From Gerris lacustris (Eukaryota > Arthropoda > Insecta > Hemiptera > Gerridae): DNA of 64,000 nt. A program made the position numbers and the translations under genes. The DNA lies in NCBI GenBank assembly GCA_951217055.1, contig OX578276.1, positions 74,763,144-74,827,143 on the forward strand, read 5' to 3'. The notes under the pieces are model-generated. The model had not been told where the DNA came from, searched no databases, and worked only from the letters and a program-made list of their open reading frames with translations. Below are positions 11,561-23,293 of this stretch, piece after piece; within the stretch, counting starts at the first letter, position 1, and every line of letters begins with the position of its first letter.

Positions 11561-13140
11561 TTTCACAGCCTACGTACAGCTCGTTGTTTACTTTAATAAA
11601 CATGTCTTCTCTTAAATTACAGTATTTCGAATCTTAAGAGTTGAACAAAAATCAACATATACTTTAAATAAGCTAATATTAAAAAAAATCTTAGAATAAT
11701 ATTCAAACATAAATCTCTAATAATAACTTAAAACAGTTGCCAAAGTCATTTTAAGTTGACAGTTTATCGTGGGAGAAAAGTTAAAATGATATCGAATACT
11801 TTATATCTAATACTTAACTTACAAGAAAGACTTTAGCACTCGATCAAACCATAAGACAATCGTATTAAGTACGAATCTGCGGTAAAAACACCACCTTTCA
11901 TAAAGTATAACCACTTAATGATGAAAAAAAAAAAAAAGATATATATTTAAGTTAATAAAAATTGTGACATGTTGTTAAGAAGTTTAACTGTAAATGTCAT
12001 ATACGCATATTAAAACAATGTAAAGTGTATACAAAATACCATTAAATACAATTGAATTAATTCAATAGTTTTTTTTATCAAATACCCGGATATACTACAA
12101 TAATCATTTGATAAAAGGATCCTTATGAAACGTTGTTATTAAGATATGATTTATAAAATCAATTATTATGTTAACCGCAAGATTTAAACTTAAGGTATAA
12201 ACGCTTGATTACAAATGCAAATTGGCCATGACTATTATTGGATACAACTATTACAGTTTAGAGTTTAATGTGAATTGCTAAATCTATTTTCTCATGCGTT
12301 AAAATTAATTTCATTCTGGAGTAGTTGGGTTTAACATGAATTAAAAGACTCACTTTTGCCTTGGCAAAATCTAAAAATTGCAAATAAGAATTTTTTTAAA
12401 TTTCAACACGACGGTTAAATTGTTCAGAATGATTTTTTTATGGAATTGTTTTATAATTAGATTTTTATACAATAACTTTACAGTGCAATCGTAGTACAAT
12501 AGAACGCTTACTTTACGCTTAATTTAAAAAAATAAAATAAATATTTCTAAAGCAAGAACTTGCAAAATAAAGTATTAGAGAATTTAACAAATGAAATGTG
12601 ATACTTAACTATAGTTTTATTTAGAACCAGCTTTCACCCCACCATCCGCGCGGGGCTCATGCTAGGCATTAGTGGCTATGTTTCCTATAATCATGCAGGC
12701 CTAGTAATTAAATTAAATTCCTAAATAGTTTTGGTTTCGAAAGCCTTCTAGGAATCAAATCAGGACTATATTACACATCATTAATTCCATTACTAAGAAT
12801 ATAATACTCTCCAACTCGTAGTTTGGAGTCTATCTATATATTATTTAAAAAAATAGCCAATAGAAAATAATTAATAAGTATAATATTAAAAATAAAAATG
12901 ATAATAAAATTAATAAGTAATAACTAACAATGCTAAAAAAAGGTACAATAAATAAGAAAATAAACGTAGACAAAACCAATTAGACTGAGAAGTCATTGAA
13001 CAACCATCAACCATGATGGTGCATTAATTTAATTACCAGCCTCTTCTCTCAAAACGGCAGTTGCACCAGTAAATATTTAATAACTCTAGTTATTAGTTTT
13101 AATAAGTCTGGTTAACAATTAATAAAATAATAAATACTCG
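11561..13140. other. AT-rich non-coding DNA
   Basis: No gene, repeat boundary or structured element was identified. A slightly GC-richer pocket lies at about 12635-12665, too small to interpret. Confidence 0.5.
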
Positions 13141-13142
13141 AT

Positions 13143-13435
13143 TTAAAGAGCATTAGTGTGAGGTTTGAGCACCCCCATCAGAAATTAAATCGGTCAACAA
13201 TTGCGGACGCCTCACAATAAGCGCTCAAAGTCAAATTTCTTTTTAAAAAAATCAAATTTAGCTCTATTTAAGGTAGAAACCGATGGAGTTATGACAAATA
13301 GTCATAGGACCAAAGTAGTAGATCTTTTAAAAACTGTTATCGCTGGCGCAATCAGCTTGTCGATAAGACTTACCGTTTACTCCAAAAAAAATTTAAAGTG
13401 CTTCCACCATCTTTAATTTTTTAAGGGGGGGGATT
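13143..13435 (+). repeat. Dispersed repeat, copy 1 of 2
   Basis: Ordered blocks match 24173-24450 on the same strand: AGCATTAGTGT, a variable block with AAATCGGTCAAC, then AAAGTCATAGGACCAAAGT-like sequence, GTAGATCTT, ACGACTTACCGTTTA-like sequence, and a closing TTTTTTAAGGGGGG. A 71-codon frame in this copy simply reads through the repeat and is not preserved in the other. The class is unknown. The terminal run of Gs in both copies may mark an end of the repeat. Confidence 0.7.
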
Positions 13436-14090
13436 TTTTTAACTTTTCGGTTTCTTCCAGTCGGTTTAGGCCAATTTCCGACCAAACGCAAAAAACCGCG
13501 AGTCTCTAGGTGGTCTAGATGTTCCCAAACATTTTTAATAGCGATTTTGTGTGGCTTGGTTACGGTGGGTCAACCTAATTTTTTTAGGTTATGTGTATAA
13601 CTATTTATAAAATTGTTAATAACTTTGGTTCTACTCAATATTTTTAGATGAAACCAAGCCTACAAATTGCGCAAAAGGTTTGCGCTCACCTCTAAAAAAA
13701 AAAATTAATCGATTTAGCTTAGCCAGTTTTGCGCCTATAAAGTTTGACAGTGGGACAGACATACACGAAGAAAGTTAGGACCGGATTCGGTTTTCGGAAT
13801 GCATAAAATGAAAAACTATAGGTACAACAAATTTTCAATTCTGACCAATGTACAGACAAAACTTTAATTTTATATATATATATAGATTATTAACGTTTAA
13901 GGAAGAGACTTAAAATTCATAACTACTCAAATTCTAAAGCAATGAATATGAAAATACCAAATAAGGAGTAAAAGGGATGGGACAAATTTATTATAATCAA
14001 AACATATAGTTACTATTGTTATAGGTTACAATCTGCATCTCAGAGAGATGTGAGATTAAGATTTGTATCTCATTTTTAGGATTTCATTGG
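13436..14090. other. Probable continuation of decayed repeats
   Basis: The sequence after the G run keeps repeat-like words such as ACCAAAGTAGTAG-type and TCGGTTTAGGCC. I could align none of it confidently to another part of the window. No gene is seen. Confidence 0.35.
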
Positions 14091-14870
14091 TAAAACCAAA
14101 AAAAGAAACCCTTATAGTTTCGTTCCTGCGTCTGTCTGTCTGTCACTCTGTATACAGAGTGACAGACCCGAATGCGGTTCCAATAACTTTTGAATCAAAC
14201 GAGATAAAACATGAAACTTTCCAGTATTAAAGATATGAAGAGGAAAAATATAGCGAACTCAAAATTATCAGCTGTTCAAATTCAAAATGGCGGATAACTC
14301 ACGTCGCGCGAAAAAAATATTGTTTTGAAATTTTTAGTAGGGTATCAAATGAAAGGTATTGAAGGGTAGATTACAAAAATATATAACACTTGTGGTTAGT
14401 GTTTAATTTTCCACGCCATTTTTTTAAAAAGCATCAACATTTTGCGTGCCTCCCCCCCTCCCCCGTTCTCCTTATAAAACTAATTTTATGTTGACGTTAC
14501 CCCCCCCCCCCCTAAAACTGTACCTATTTCTGCTGTTACTAAAAATATTTTTAAAAAAAATGCAAAATGTGCAATCTGCTGGGCCAAAGAAAAAAAAGAA
14601 TACCAATTTGATCTGAATAACTGGGAATCCAAAATGGCGGCTAATACCGGTCACGGGGGAATTTTTTTTTTAAATTTTGAGTCGGGTATCAAATGAAAGG
14701 TATTGAAGAGTAGATTATAAAAATAACACTTAGATATAAAAACTTAGATTATAAAAATAACAGTAGATTATAAATAAAACACTTGTGGTTAGGGTTAATT
14801 TTCCGCTCCATTTAAAAAAAAGACATCAAACTTTTCGTCCCCCCCCCCCCCCCCCCCGTTATACTAATTT
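14090..14870 (-). repeat. Tandemly duplicated dispersed repeat with poly-C tracts
   Basis: Two diverged copies about 354 bases apart. CAAAATGGCGG occurs near 14283 and 14629. GGTATCAAATGAAAGG occurs at 14341 and 14695. AGTAGATTA-type blocks, CACTTGTGGTTAG, a TTTTCC(A/G)C block and C runs of 8-17 follow in the same order. The module GGTATCAAATGAAAG with a nearby TTTTTGTAATCTAC reappears inverted near 39050 and 39550, so this is a dispersed family. The first copy also holds a perfect 30-base palindrome (14138-14167). Non-coding. Confidence 0.75.
14138..14167. other. Perfect 30-bp palindrome
   Basis: GTCTGTCACTCTGTA is followed directly by its reverse complement with no spacer. It sits next to a CTGTCTGT-type run in the repeat above and could extrude a hairpin. 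It may be the head of the repeat element or a tail-to-tail join. Confidence 0.8.
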
Positions 14871-16075
14871 CGTGTTCACAATACAAACGAAACCCTTTTT
14901 ACGTGAGACTTGACGCCTAACCAATTTATTATTATACGTATATAATAAATGATGTAATATGTACTTGTTTTAAAGATTTTACTCGTAAAGCCAGACCATT
15001 TGAGTTTTACTAACTTATTATAATAACGGAGGTTGAGTATGCACGAATTTATAATGTTTGAAACCCCTGAATAAAAAAAAAAAAAAAAAAGTAATCACTA
15101 ATAATATAACACAAAATTTCCAAATCACTCCGTATAAGGAGCGATTTTTTAGGAGTCACCTACTTCAATCCTAACCTTCAGATTATCCTTTCTGAAGTTG
15201 TAAGACCAGTTAGAGTTTAATGTTAAATTAATAAACGTATGTACTGGATGTAATTTTAATGAACATCACATAAAATCAAAAGCATAATGCTCATTATTTG
15301 TATAAGTAGTCATTCAAATTTGATATTTCTCTTTTATAGAACTTATTAAGCACAAATAAAACTATTTTCTGGGCGCCGACTAGTTCATGGTATATATGGT
15401 AGTAATAGTTTTAATACAAAATTAGAAATAGGTTTTGTATTTGTAGCCTGAATTATCTGTGAATTAGTCCTAATCGGTCTTAATAAATATTAGCTCCCGT
15501 TATTTACTTTTTCATACATCAAAGTATTGTCAAAACGAATTGTGATGACATCAATATTGTGGTGCCGATTTTGAGAGATTTACACGTTTTGAGGTCCCTC
15601 TGCAAAAGCATGAAAACAATTTTTTATCGAACATGATTCAGAAAATTTCGATTTTTTTAAAAAAAAGTCTAAAACGCAGTCTATTTAAATACGAATTTAA
15701 CCTTATATCACATTGTTTTCCTTGGAAAAATCTTGTTCCTGACCTGATAAAATAGCTGTAATTGCAAAGGGTGAGATATCGAATTCCAATTCCCGCCGGG
15801 GAGGAAATATATTTGTATTGTAATTATTTATACAAATGTTCAATGACATTTAAATTTAACTACGAAAACTCGAAATAACTAATAAAAAAACACTGGACCA
15901 AGTAATTATGTACGAATGTTAATGTTCCAAATAAATCTCGACATAGAAATAAGAAGTTTATAGTACCTAACTATTTAGAAATTCAATAACACAAAATTAG
16001 GTTGAATTGGTATTATAAATCTAACTATATACCATTTTTTATAGGTATAAAAAAAAGAAAAAAAAAAAAACCTCT
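14871..16075. other. AT-rich non-coding DNA
   Basis: It contains an A run at 15075-15090 and no credible gene. The block around 15540-15670 has a composition like the neighbouring dispersed repeats, but no second copy was found in the window. Confidence 0.45.
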
Positions 16076-16081
16076 ACGACC

Positions 16082-16258
16082 GGGCGCTCAATGAGACGCA
16101 TAGGCGGTGCAGAGCAAGGCAGCACAGTATTTTCAACCGCTGAAATATACAAGACCGCACAAATTGAGACCACAGATCTACTAGTGTCAAGTAGGACACG
16201 TGTGGTGTAGTAGGTGTAGGTAGGTACTACACTTGCCTTGCTCTGGCACTCAATTTGC
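16082..16258. mobile_element. Small element with inverted ends (possible MITE)
   Basis: CAGAGCAAGGCA at 16110-16121 is matched by its exact reverse complement TGCCTTGCTCTG at 16234-16245. Both lie in a GC-richer patch of about 180 bases bounded by AT-rich DNA. CTCAATGAG and CTCAATTTG words lie outside the arms. The target-site duplication is not clear, so assignment as a miniature inverted-repeat element is provisional. Confidence 0.4.
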
Positions 16259-16259
16259 G

Positions 16260-17775
16260 AGGTTTCATAGATGGTTATAAAGGAAGATAGTATGATAAAT
16301 GTAAGAGAAAAGAGTGATTATAATTCTAGGAAGTATAAGAAGTGGCCATTATAAGCACATTTATAAAGAATTCATTTATGCATGTAACTGGATACTATTA
16401 TTAAATTAAAAGCAAGTCTAGGAATGGCAAATAATAATGATAAGTATGAGGATAGTGCCTGCTGATAGTGATAGACAAAGGAAAGAAACTAATGTTGCTA
16501 ATATAAAAAGAGTGGTAATTTATACATTTCAGGTATATCATTGGTTTTATTTATTTATTTTTTTTAGTAAACTTTCTTAATTTAACCAGTAATCACATAC
16601 GAACATGATAAAGAAATACTGGTAGAAAAAGAATTATAGGAAGCAATAGAAGAGGTAAGATAATCTTATTCGGTAACATATGTCTATAAATATTTATAAT
16701 TATTTAATATTTTTATAAATATTCATAGTATTGATGAATAAAATGTTAAGACGATTGAGCACTCTTCTAAAACACATGTAAGGACTTCTAAAGGAATCAG
16801 ATGAAAAAATCATATGAAAAAAGAAGTACGTTATTGTTTGAAGCAGCAATAGAACAGGAATATGAGAGAAATACATATATTCGATGAGCCTGGTTATCGA
16901 TCACTTGCACTTACTGGTATTACAGCAATTTAAAAAAGAAAAGCCTATTCCAAGATCTACAAAGGAACAAGAAAATAAAGAGAAATGGGTTAAAACATAT
17001 AGTCAAGGCTTCCTCCCTGGGATCAATGTTTAAATTTTAATATTAGATCTGGTTTAATTGCTGGATATATATGAGACATGCTCCAACTGATAAACGCATT
17101 ATAAGTAATGTATCCGACTTATCGTCCTCTGTGACTTACTGTCTTTGCTAGTCACAAGAACACCAAGAAGAGAAGTTAAAAAAGTTGAAATGATTGGCTG
17201 AGTAATAGACAAAATGTTCCGACAATAATGTTAATGTCAAAAGGATACAATTTTGAAAATAAGGACAGAACCTGAAAGGGTGCGGTTTGATTAATGCAGT
17301 TGAATAAAGTGTTAGGTAAGACATTATAAGAAGAATATCTAACGGCGAGTCTGAATCAGGATGTTTGTAGGATTCTATAAGTTGGTTTAATGTGTGCACC
17401 GGTGCACGGGCACCGGGCACGGGCAGCGTAATGCGTAAGAGAGAAAACTTATATCTTCGAGTTACCTCGGACTCGCGCCTACAACTTACCCAACCTAAAT
17501 ACCATCCATTAACTTGCTTTATTTTACTTTACACCAACTTTTTTGTAGTAATAAATACTTTCACCTCCGATGACATTCAAACTCTTAACAAGTAAATTAA
17601 AATAGTTACTGATTCTGATTAAATAAATATTTAGATTAAAAACATTTTTTCAAAATATTAAGCGAATTGTCTTATCATAATGTTACACTCAGTGTCCTAC
17701 AGGCTCCCACATAGTTTAAGAAGTAAACTCTATGATATATATTATCGTAACCTTAACTAATAAGGGCAGTATTTT
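16260..17775. other. AT-rich non-coding DNA
   Basis: No gene is recognised. Two opposite-strand frames overlap at 17148-17595 around a short GC-rich word cluster at 17395-17425 (a GTGCACCGGTGCAC palindrome with repeated GGGCAC). Neither carries a recognisable domain. Confidence 0.45.
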
Positions 17776-17777
17776 AA

Positions 17778-19806
17778 TATTAATAGTTATTTACTCGCCA
17801 AGGGAGTAAAGTTAAGCATACAATTCTCTGAGCAATGAAGTTGATTCCTAAGGCGAAAACCGAAGGAATCATGAATTTTAAGTCTCAAGGCGAAGCCGAG
17901 AAATTTAAATGTTGGTTCCCGAGGCATAGCCGAGGTAACCATGATTTTAATTCTCCAGGTGAAGCCGCGGGAATTAAGTATTGCTCTGGGAATTATGCCA
18001 TTTTGCTCTCGTGGTGCGTACAAGATTTTATCTTCAGAAGGGAGAATAAAAAATTATAACACAAGATATTTGTTATTTATCTATTTTACTTAACTTTATA
18101 TTTAAATAAAAACGAGCAAATTTAAAAAAGAACTAATAAATTTAACTAAAAACAACACAATTAATAGAACATTTACACAAAACACGGAGCGTTTTGAAAC
18201 AAAACAAATAAATATTTAAAAACAGCTGATTGCGAGTCATGTTTGTAATAAACAGTGTAACCAACTTAAATCTTCGTAAAATCCGTTTAAACGCAGTTCT
18301 TTTACTAGAATTAAGTTGGCTGCACTGAATTTACAGGGAGTTATGCCATTACTCCCTGCTACAACTCCCTGTGGCTCGGCCAGTAAAAACACTTAACACA
18401 CTAAAAACCAAGCAGTTAAGTTAACTTCTTCTCCCGCCTTGAGGTAAACGATTATCGCCTTACGTACTTACGTGAAGCGCGCCTTACTTGTTTTAGTTTT
18501 TTATAGTCTCCAATAGCAATATTATAAAAGGAACCGGGATAAAACCAATGTAGATCCTTTAAGATAAACAGTTTTTTCACTTAAAGAAAACATAAAAGAG
18601 CAAAATTGTATGGATATAAAATTACAAATCACATGATTAAAGAAAGTTTAAACCAAATAGGGTTAGCTACAATTTAAGAACACAGAAACCGCACACAAAT
18701 CCGCGAGAAGAAGCAATGGACGCAGAAGTTAGAAATAATTATGGCATCATCAAGGGGCTAATTTGGACTTCAACCATCAAAATCGAACAAATATAGTTTC
18801 AATTTATATAGATGTGTGGCAACGCAAAAATTATGAACGGAGACGGCATAATATAAAAAGTAATGTTCTTTAGATTGATTACCTACAAAAACACAGGTAT
18901 TAAAACCTCAGGCGTCATATAGAGATAAACTCCAACTAAGTTCAATTAAAACTAGAGTAAAAGGCACGTTATCAAAGTGAGGACACTTTATGCCGTAATT
19001 AGAGCAGGCCGTTTACCAGAAAATAAAATACTACTGAGTATTGCCACTAACCTTTAACAAAACCTCACCTATGATATCAATTAAATATGTAATAAATGAC
19101 AGAAAATAAATTATTACATCATTGATGTGATGATAACCGTAGTAATAACTTTTATCTCCAGTAGGGAGAAAAAGATATGATTTTTGGATTTGTTTAGAGG
19201 GACTAAAGTAAGTCTTTTCTTCCCTCAACTCAAAAAGTACGGAGTAAAAGTAAAACCAGGGAGAATAAGAAGGATTACCAACTTAATTATTATATAAATA
19301 GTAGAGAAAGAATGGCTAATGTATTGAAGATGTTGAAATCAGGTTGGCGACACTGATTTTTCGACCTTGTTTATCATTGTTTAAACCTGCATCTAAGTAA
19401 CCTTCTATTTGAGTTAAATTGCAATTATTATTTGTTTTTAATATTGAATCTCTTATAATCTGCTATTAAAAGTGCTAACAATTATTGTTATTTATTAAAA
19501 TAAAAACTATGCAAGGGATGAAAATGTGTATTTTCCTCTTTACTGGAGATAAAGTCGGGAGTAAAGTGCTATAATTCCTCTCGCGATAATTATCTCCCGA
19601 GGTGCAGCCGAGGGAATTAAGGAATTAAGGAAGAGAATTACGCTAATTAGCGTAATTCTCTCGGCTAAAAGTCTAATTCACTCGGCTTCGCCTTGGGATT
19701 TATAGGGACCGTGGTTCCTTCGGCTTAGCCTCAAGAACAAACTGATTTGCTCAGGGAATAATGGCTTACTTTACTCCTTATAGGTGCATAAATAACTATT
19801 ATTGGA
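17778..19806. mobile_element. 2-kb inverted-repeat (foldback-like) element with arms built of short palindromes
   Basis: Left (about 17778-18030) and right (about 19560-19806) ends are inverted copies: TAGTTATTTA, then (G/A)GGAGTAAAGT(T)AAGC, a TCTGAGCAA-type block, and repeated GGCGAAGCCGAGG-like modules. Most modules are themselves hairpins, for example GATTCC...GGAATC (17843-17870), GGTTCC...GGTAACC (17914-17940), AATTCTCC...GGGAATT (17949-17975) and CTCCC...GAGGGA (19594-19613). A perfect 30-base palindrome lies at 19632-19661. A related 10-bp-stem hairpin, ACAGGGAGTT...AACTCCCTGT, sits inside at 18333-18372. The interior has no transposase-like frame, so the element is non-autonomous. 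The family is not recognised. Confidence 0.65.
19632..19661. other. Perfect 30-bp palindrome in right arm of the foldback element
   Basis: AGAGAATTACGCTAA is followed immediately by its exact reverse complement. It lies among the palindromic modules of the right arm and has no exact counterpart in the left arm, so it may have arisen by local inversion or slippage. Confidence 0.85.
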
Positions 19807-19852
19807 GTTATAATTTGTAAAGAGTGTTTTACCGCTTAGTAAATATTTTATG

Positions 19853-20140
19853 ATATTGCTTCCGAGGTTACCAAAGGTAATAGAATGTGATTATTGTGAA
19901 GAACATAACATTTTTATGGCTCCCATTTCTAAAATTCCAAGACAGAAATCCGTTTTAGACATCATGGTACATTTTTGGTTCCGTGTCAGTCGGTCTGTCG
20001 GCCACTTAGTTGCTCAATTTTTGGGAACCAACATATTTTAAAATCTTGTCTGATTTTAAAGAAATTTAGATGGTAGGTAGGTCATAATTAGCCTATTGTT
20101 GGTCCCATATAAGTTTCCACCATTTCGACCATTTGTTTCT
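19853..20140 (-). repeat. Dispersed repeat family A, minus-strand copy
   Basis: This is one of at least five copies in the window (others near 23.85-25.04, 38.74-38.95, 60.09-60.46 and 62.43-62.89 kb). Shared blocks include TTCCGAGGTTACC-like, AAAATTCCAAGACAGAAAT, GTCGGTCTGTCG, TTGCTCAATTTTTG, CCTATTGTTGGTCCCATAT and CCATTTGTTTCTCTT. A 63-codon open frame through it is a by-product and is not conserved in other copies. Confidence 0.8.
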
Positions 20141-20479
20141 CTTCGCCAACAAAATACAACAAAGTTGATAAATATTCCAGTTTGAAATATTTTAAATTTG
20201 GATATACATATGTAATAAAAAAGAGATTTAAAAAAAAAAAAATGATTCGACCTCTATGTACCTTACGTGAAATTTAATAGAAATATAGAAATCGTTCCAA
20301 AAGTTAATGCTCCACGCGTCTATACAGATTACAGATACGGATGTTAGAAGAGAGGCAGGGATTGTATTGAAACTACTTCTTTTAGACTGAAGGGCATCTT
20401 AAAGCAAGCAAACAATATTTTCGAGAAAGTAATAATTAAATACCTTTAAGATACTTTTTCCGTATTAAATTACTTTTTT

Positions 20480-20985
20480 CCGTGGTAGGCTGTGAAATAG
20501 TAACTTTAGAGCCTAAAAAACATAGCTAAAATCCATTTTTTCAATACGTGGACTTCAAAAATCTTTTCGTTACTACCAGCACGAAAGAAAAAAAAATTTA
20601 CATCCTAGGACGTAAAACATTTTTTCTTTCGTGCTGGTAGTTATCAAAACTTCCGTTTTAGCGCTGCAATCTTTGTAGATATGCTTGTTAGTACGCTTAA
20701 AATCCGCTATATGTCAATGCGTTTTATTTATCTTTCGTTATAGTGTAACCTCTTTTTAAGGTTTCTTTTTTTTAAATCTTAAGTATATTATTATTATTAT
20801 ATTGATTATCGATCAATATTTAATGTTTTTTCATTGTCTGCTACCACGAAAAAAATAGCATATGCTACACGACTATGAAATGTTTTTTCTTTACCTTGGC
20901 AATATTTACTGTCTCGCTCCGCTCGACAGTGAATGTAATTGCCGCGGTAAAGAAAAAACTCACTTTACAGCCTAGTAACATAATA
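20480..20985. mobile_element. TIR element containing two strong hairpins
   Basis: TAGGCTGTGAAATAGT (about 20487) and the reverse complement of ACTCACTTTACAGCCTAGT (about 20967-20985) share TAGGCTGT(G/A)AA as inverted ends. Inside, CTACCAGCACGAAAGAAAAA (20574) pairs with TTTTTCTTTCGTGCTGGTAG (20621-20640). TTTTTTCTTTACC (about 20884) pairs with GGTAAAGAAAAAA, enclosing an ACTGTC/GACAGT stem. Outer copies of GTGGTAG/CTACCAC add another level. This is likely a decayed or composite non-autonomous DNA element. No target-site duplication was established. Confidence 0.5.
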
Positions 20986-21040
20986 TACTATTTTTATTAT
21001 TGAATGGTAAGGTATGTAATTGTCATCTATTTATCTTATA

Positions 21041-22403
21041 TCTATATATATAAAAGTCAACGTATGTGTGTGTGTGTTTGTTCTTTATACAAATCTACAG
21101 TTTTAGCTCGATTTTGATGAAAATTTGCACACTTGACCTTCAAAGCAAGGAAAAAATCAAGGTCTACATGAATTTTCGAAATTTAAATTTTGGTACACAG
21201 GGGTACGGGGTACAAGTAATGAATACGGGGTCAAAGTAATGAGTACCCTTCGTGAAGCATATCGTTGAAAAGCTCTTTAAGAGTACAGTAATTGTTGCTA
21301 TGTACACTTTTGTCATATTTTCATTTAGGAGGGGGGTAAAATGGAAAAATATAGCTATATCTTTTTTGTTCTTTATACAAATCTACAGTTTTAGTCCGAT
21401 CTCGATGAAAATTTGCACACTTGATCTTCAAAGCAAGGGGAAAATCTTGGTCTACATGAATTTTCGAAATTTAAATTTTGGTACACAGGGGTACGGGGTA
21501 CAAGTAATGAATACGGAGTCAAAGTAATGAATACCCTTCATGATGCATATCGTTGAAAAGCTCTTTAAGAGTACGCAGTAATTGTTGTTATGTATAGTTT
21601 TGTCATATTTTCATTTAGGAGGGGGGTAAAATGAAAAATATAACTATATCTATATATAAAAAGAAGAGTATCTATATGAGAGAATGTCTTTCATACAAAT
21701 CTACAGTTTTATCCCAATTTGATGTATTTTAACACTCTTTTTCTTCCAAACAAGGTGAAGGTCACTGCCTACATGATTTTCCGAAATTAAAATTTTGGTA
21801 CACAGAGGTACGGGGTACAAATGTCAAAGAAATGGATACCCTTCATGATGCATATCGTTAAAAAGCTCTTTAAGAGTACATTAATTGTTGTTAAGTACGT
21901 TTTTTCATATTTTTATTTAGGAGGGGGGTAAAATGGAAATGTATATCTCTATCTATAAAAGTCAACGTATGTGTGAGTGTGTTTATGTTCTTTATACAAA
22001 TCAACAGTTTTAATTCGATCTCGATGAAAATTTGCTCACTTGACCTTCAAAGCAAGGGGAAGATCTCTGTCTGCATGAATGTTCGAAATTAAATTTTTGG
22101 TACACAGGGGTACGGGGTACAAATGTCAAAGTTGAAAACCCTTCATGATGCATATTGTTGAAAAGCTCTTTAAGAATAGAGTAATATTTTTTATGTATTG
22201 TTTTGTCATATTTTACTTTAGGGGGGGGGATTTAGGATATTTTTAAAATTTGCTTATCAAAGAGGAGGGGGTATAGAAATAGGTAGGAGAGATAGAATCT
22301 AGATATTTTGCATAGTAAAATAATTTATATGTTTCATTATGGTTGTTTATAAACTTATCTAATTATAATAACACTCCGTAGCGAAGCACGGGTACCCAGC
22401 TAG
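21041..22403 (+). mobile_element. Non-autonomous Helitron with reiterated 5' end
   Basis: The element starts TCTATATATATAAAAG directly after an A (21040) and ends CAGCTAG directly before a T (22404). These are the TC...CTAG ends and A/T insertion site of Helitrons, with no duplication. A short hairpin, CCGT-AGCGAAGC-ACGG (about 22377-22392), precedes the 3' end by about 10 bases. The body has four tandem units starting near 21081, 21369, 21687 and 21988 (period about 290-318). Each carries TTCTTTATACAAATCTACAG-like sequence, ATGAAAATTTGC, TTCAAAGCAAGG, GGTACACAGGGGTACGGGG and GATGCATATCGTTGAAAAGC. No Rep/helicase frame is present, so mobility would need an enzyme from elsewhere. A 91-codon frame at 21252 simply reads across units. 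Confidence 0.8.
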
Positions 22404-22771
22404 TCTGCTAATAATTGTCATACAGAATTTATTTTCTTATAAAAACAGCTCCGACCAATTTAAACGGAATGTTTATTTAAATCATTTTGCATTTATATAT
22501 TAAAAAATCACTTGTCACAAGATAAGGTACTGACAATCTTGCAATTATTGTTTACTCTATATGAGATTCTGTTAAAGAAAGCTCATTTAATTTTAAGAAA
22601 TGACTAGTGTCACTTAAGAGAGGTGCAAAGCCACTAGCTGTTTATGTCGTAACCTTTTATATTTCTTCAGCTATCCGTAGCATCTTCAAGCAGTTCAGAG
22701 CATAGATTTTAACTAAATCATTTAATTATTACCTTCAATCCTTTTTTAAAAATAGCTTTCTTAAAATTTTA

Positions 22772-22811
22772 TTCTTACCTCACCTTACTTATAAGTAAGG
22801 TGAGGTAAGAA
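22772..22811. other. Perfect 40-bp palindrome without spacer
   Basis: TTCTTACCTCACCTTACTTA (22772-22791) is followed immediately by its exact reverse complement (22792-22811). Such a spacer-free palindrome can extrude a cruciform and is often unstable in cloning. It could be two TIR ends joined head to head, or a solo foldback. I see no flanking duplication. Confidence 0.9.
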
Positions 22812-23290
22812 ACTCGAACGTTACTTCGAACATTTTAATGTATTTGGAGAATTGTAAAAGCTAAACTTTCTAATAATAAACTTAATTATCTGGGCTGTTT
22901 AGCTCTTTAAATTTTTTATTATGTTTGCATTATAAAAAAAAAAAAAGTGTGCAGTAGTTAATCGACTTGTATGCTCTTAACTCCTAAGCATTCAAAGGAT
23001 ACGTTAGAGTGACCGCACTGCATGTTAATAAGTACTGTGATTCCCCCAAAGGTGCCCCGCGGTCTGTAGCCTCATAGCGTGGTTGCTCGAATACAGCACG
23101 TGGGAGGCCACACCTTAACAATCAACTAAGTATTTAAATAGTTGCAAAAAGCCTAATCATTGCAATTAAGACTTTTAACTTTACCATAATTAAACATGAG
23201 AAAGACTGCTAAAATTGACACGACAAAGAAAATTGTTAATATGTACCTTCTATTAAGTGCGTATATAGTGCGTATACAAAATTCTCTCTC
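22812..23290. other. Non-coding DNA with a GC-richer pocket
   Basis: A GC-richer pocket at about 23035-23115 is not recognised and has no open frame or TIR. The remainder is AT-rich. Confidence 0.45.
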
Positions 23291-23293
23291 TCA

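Noticed and set aside
17148..18059. Overlapping frames of 67-90 codons on both strands
   Set aside because: Those at 17787-18059 read through the palindromic modules of the foldback element, and those at 17148-17595 lack any domain or splice context.
21252..21527. 91-codon frame
   Set aside because: Reads through two internal units of the Helitron. Other units carry stops or frameshifts in this frame.
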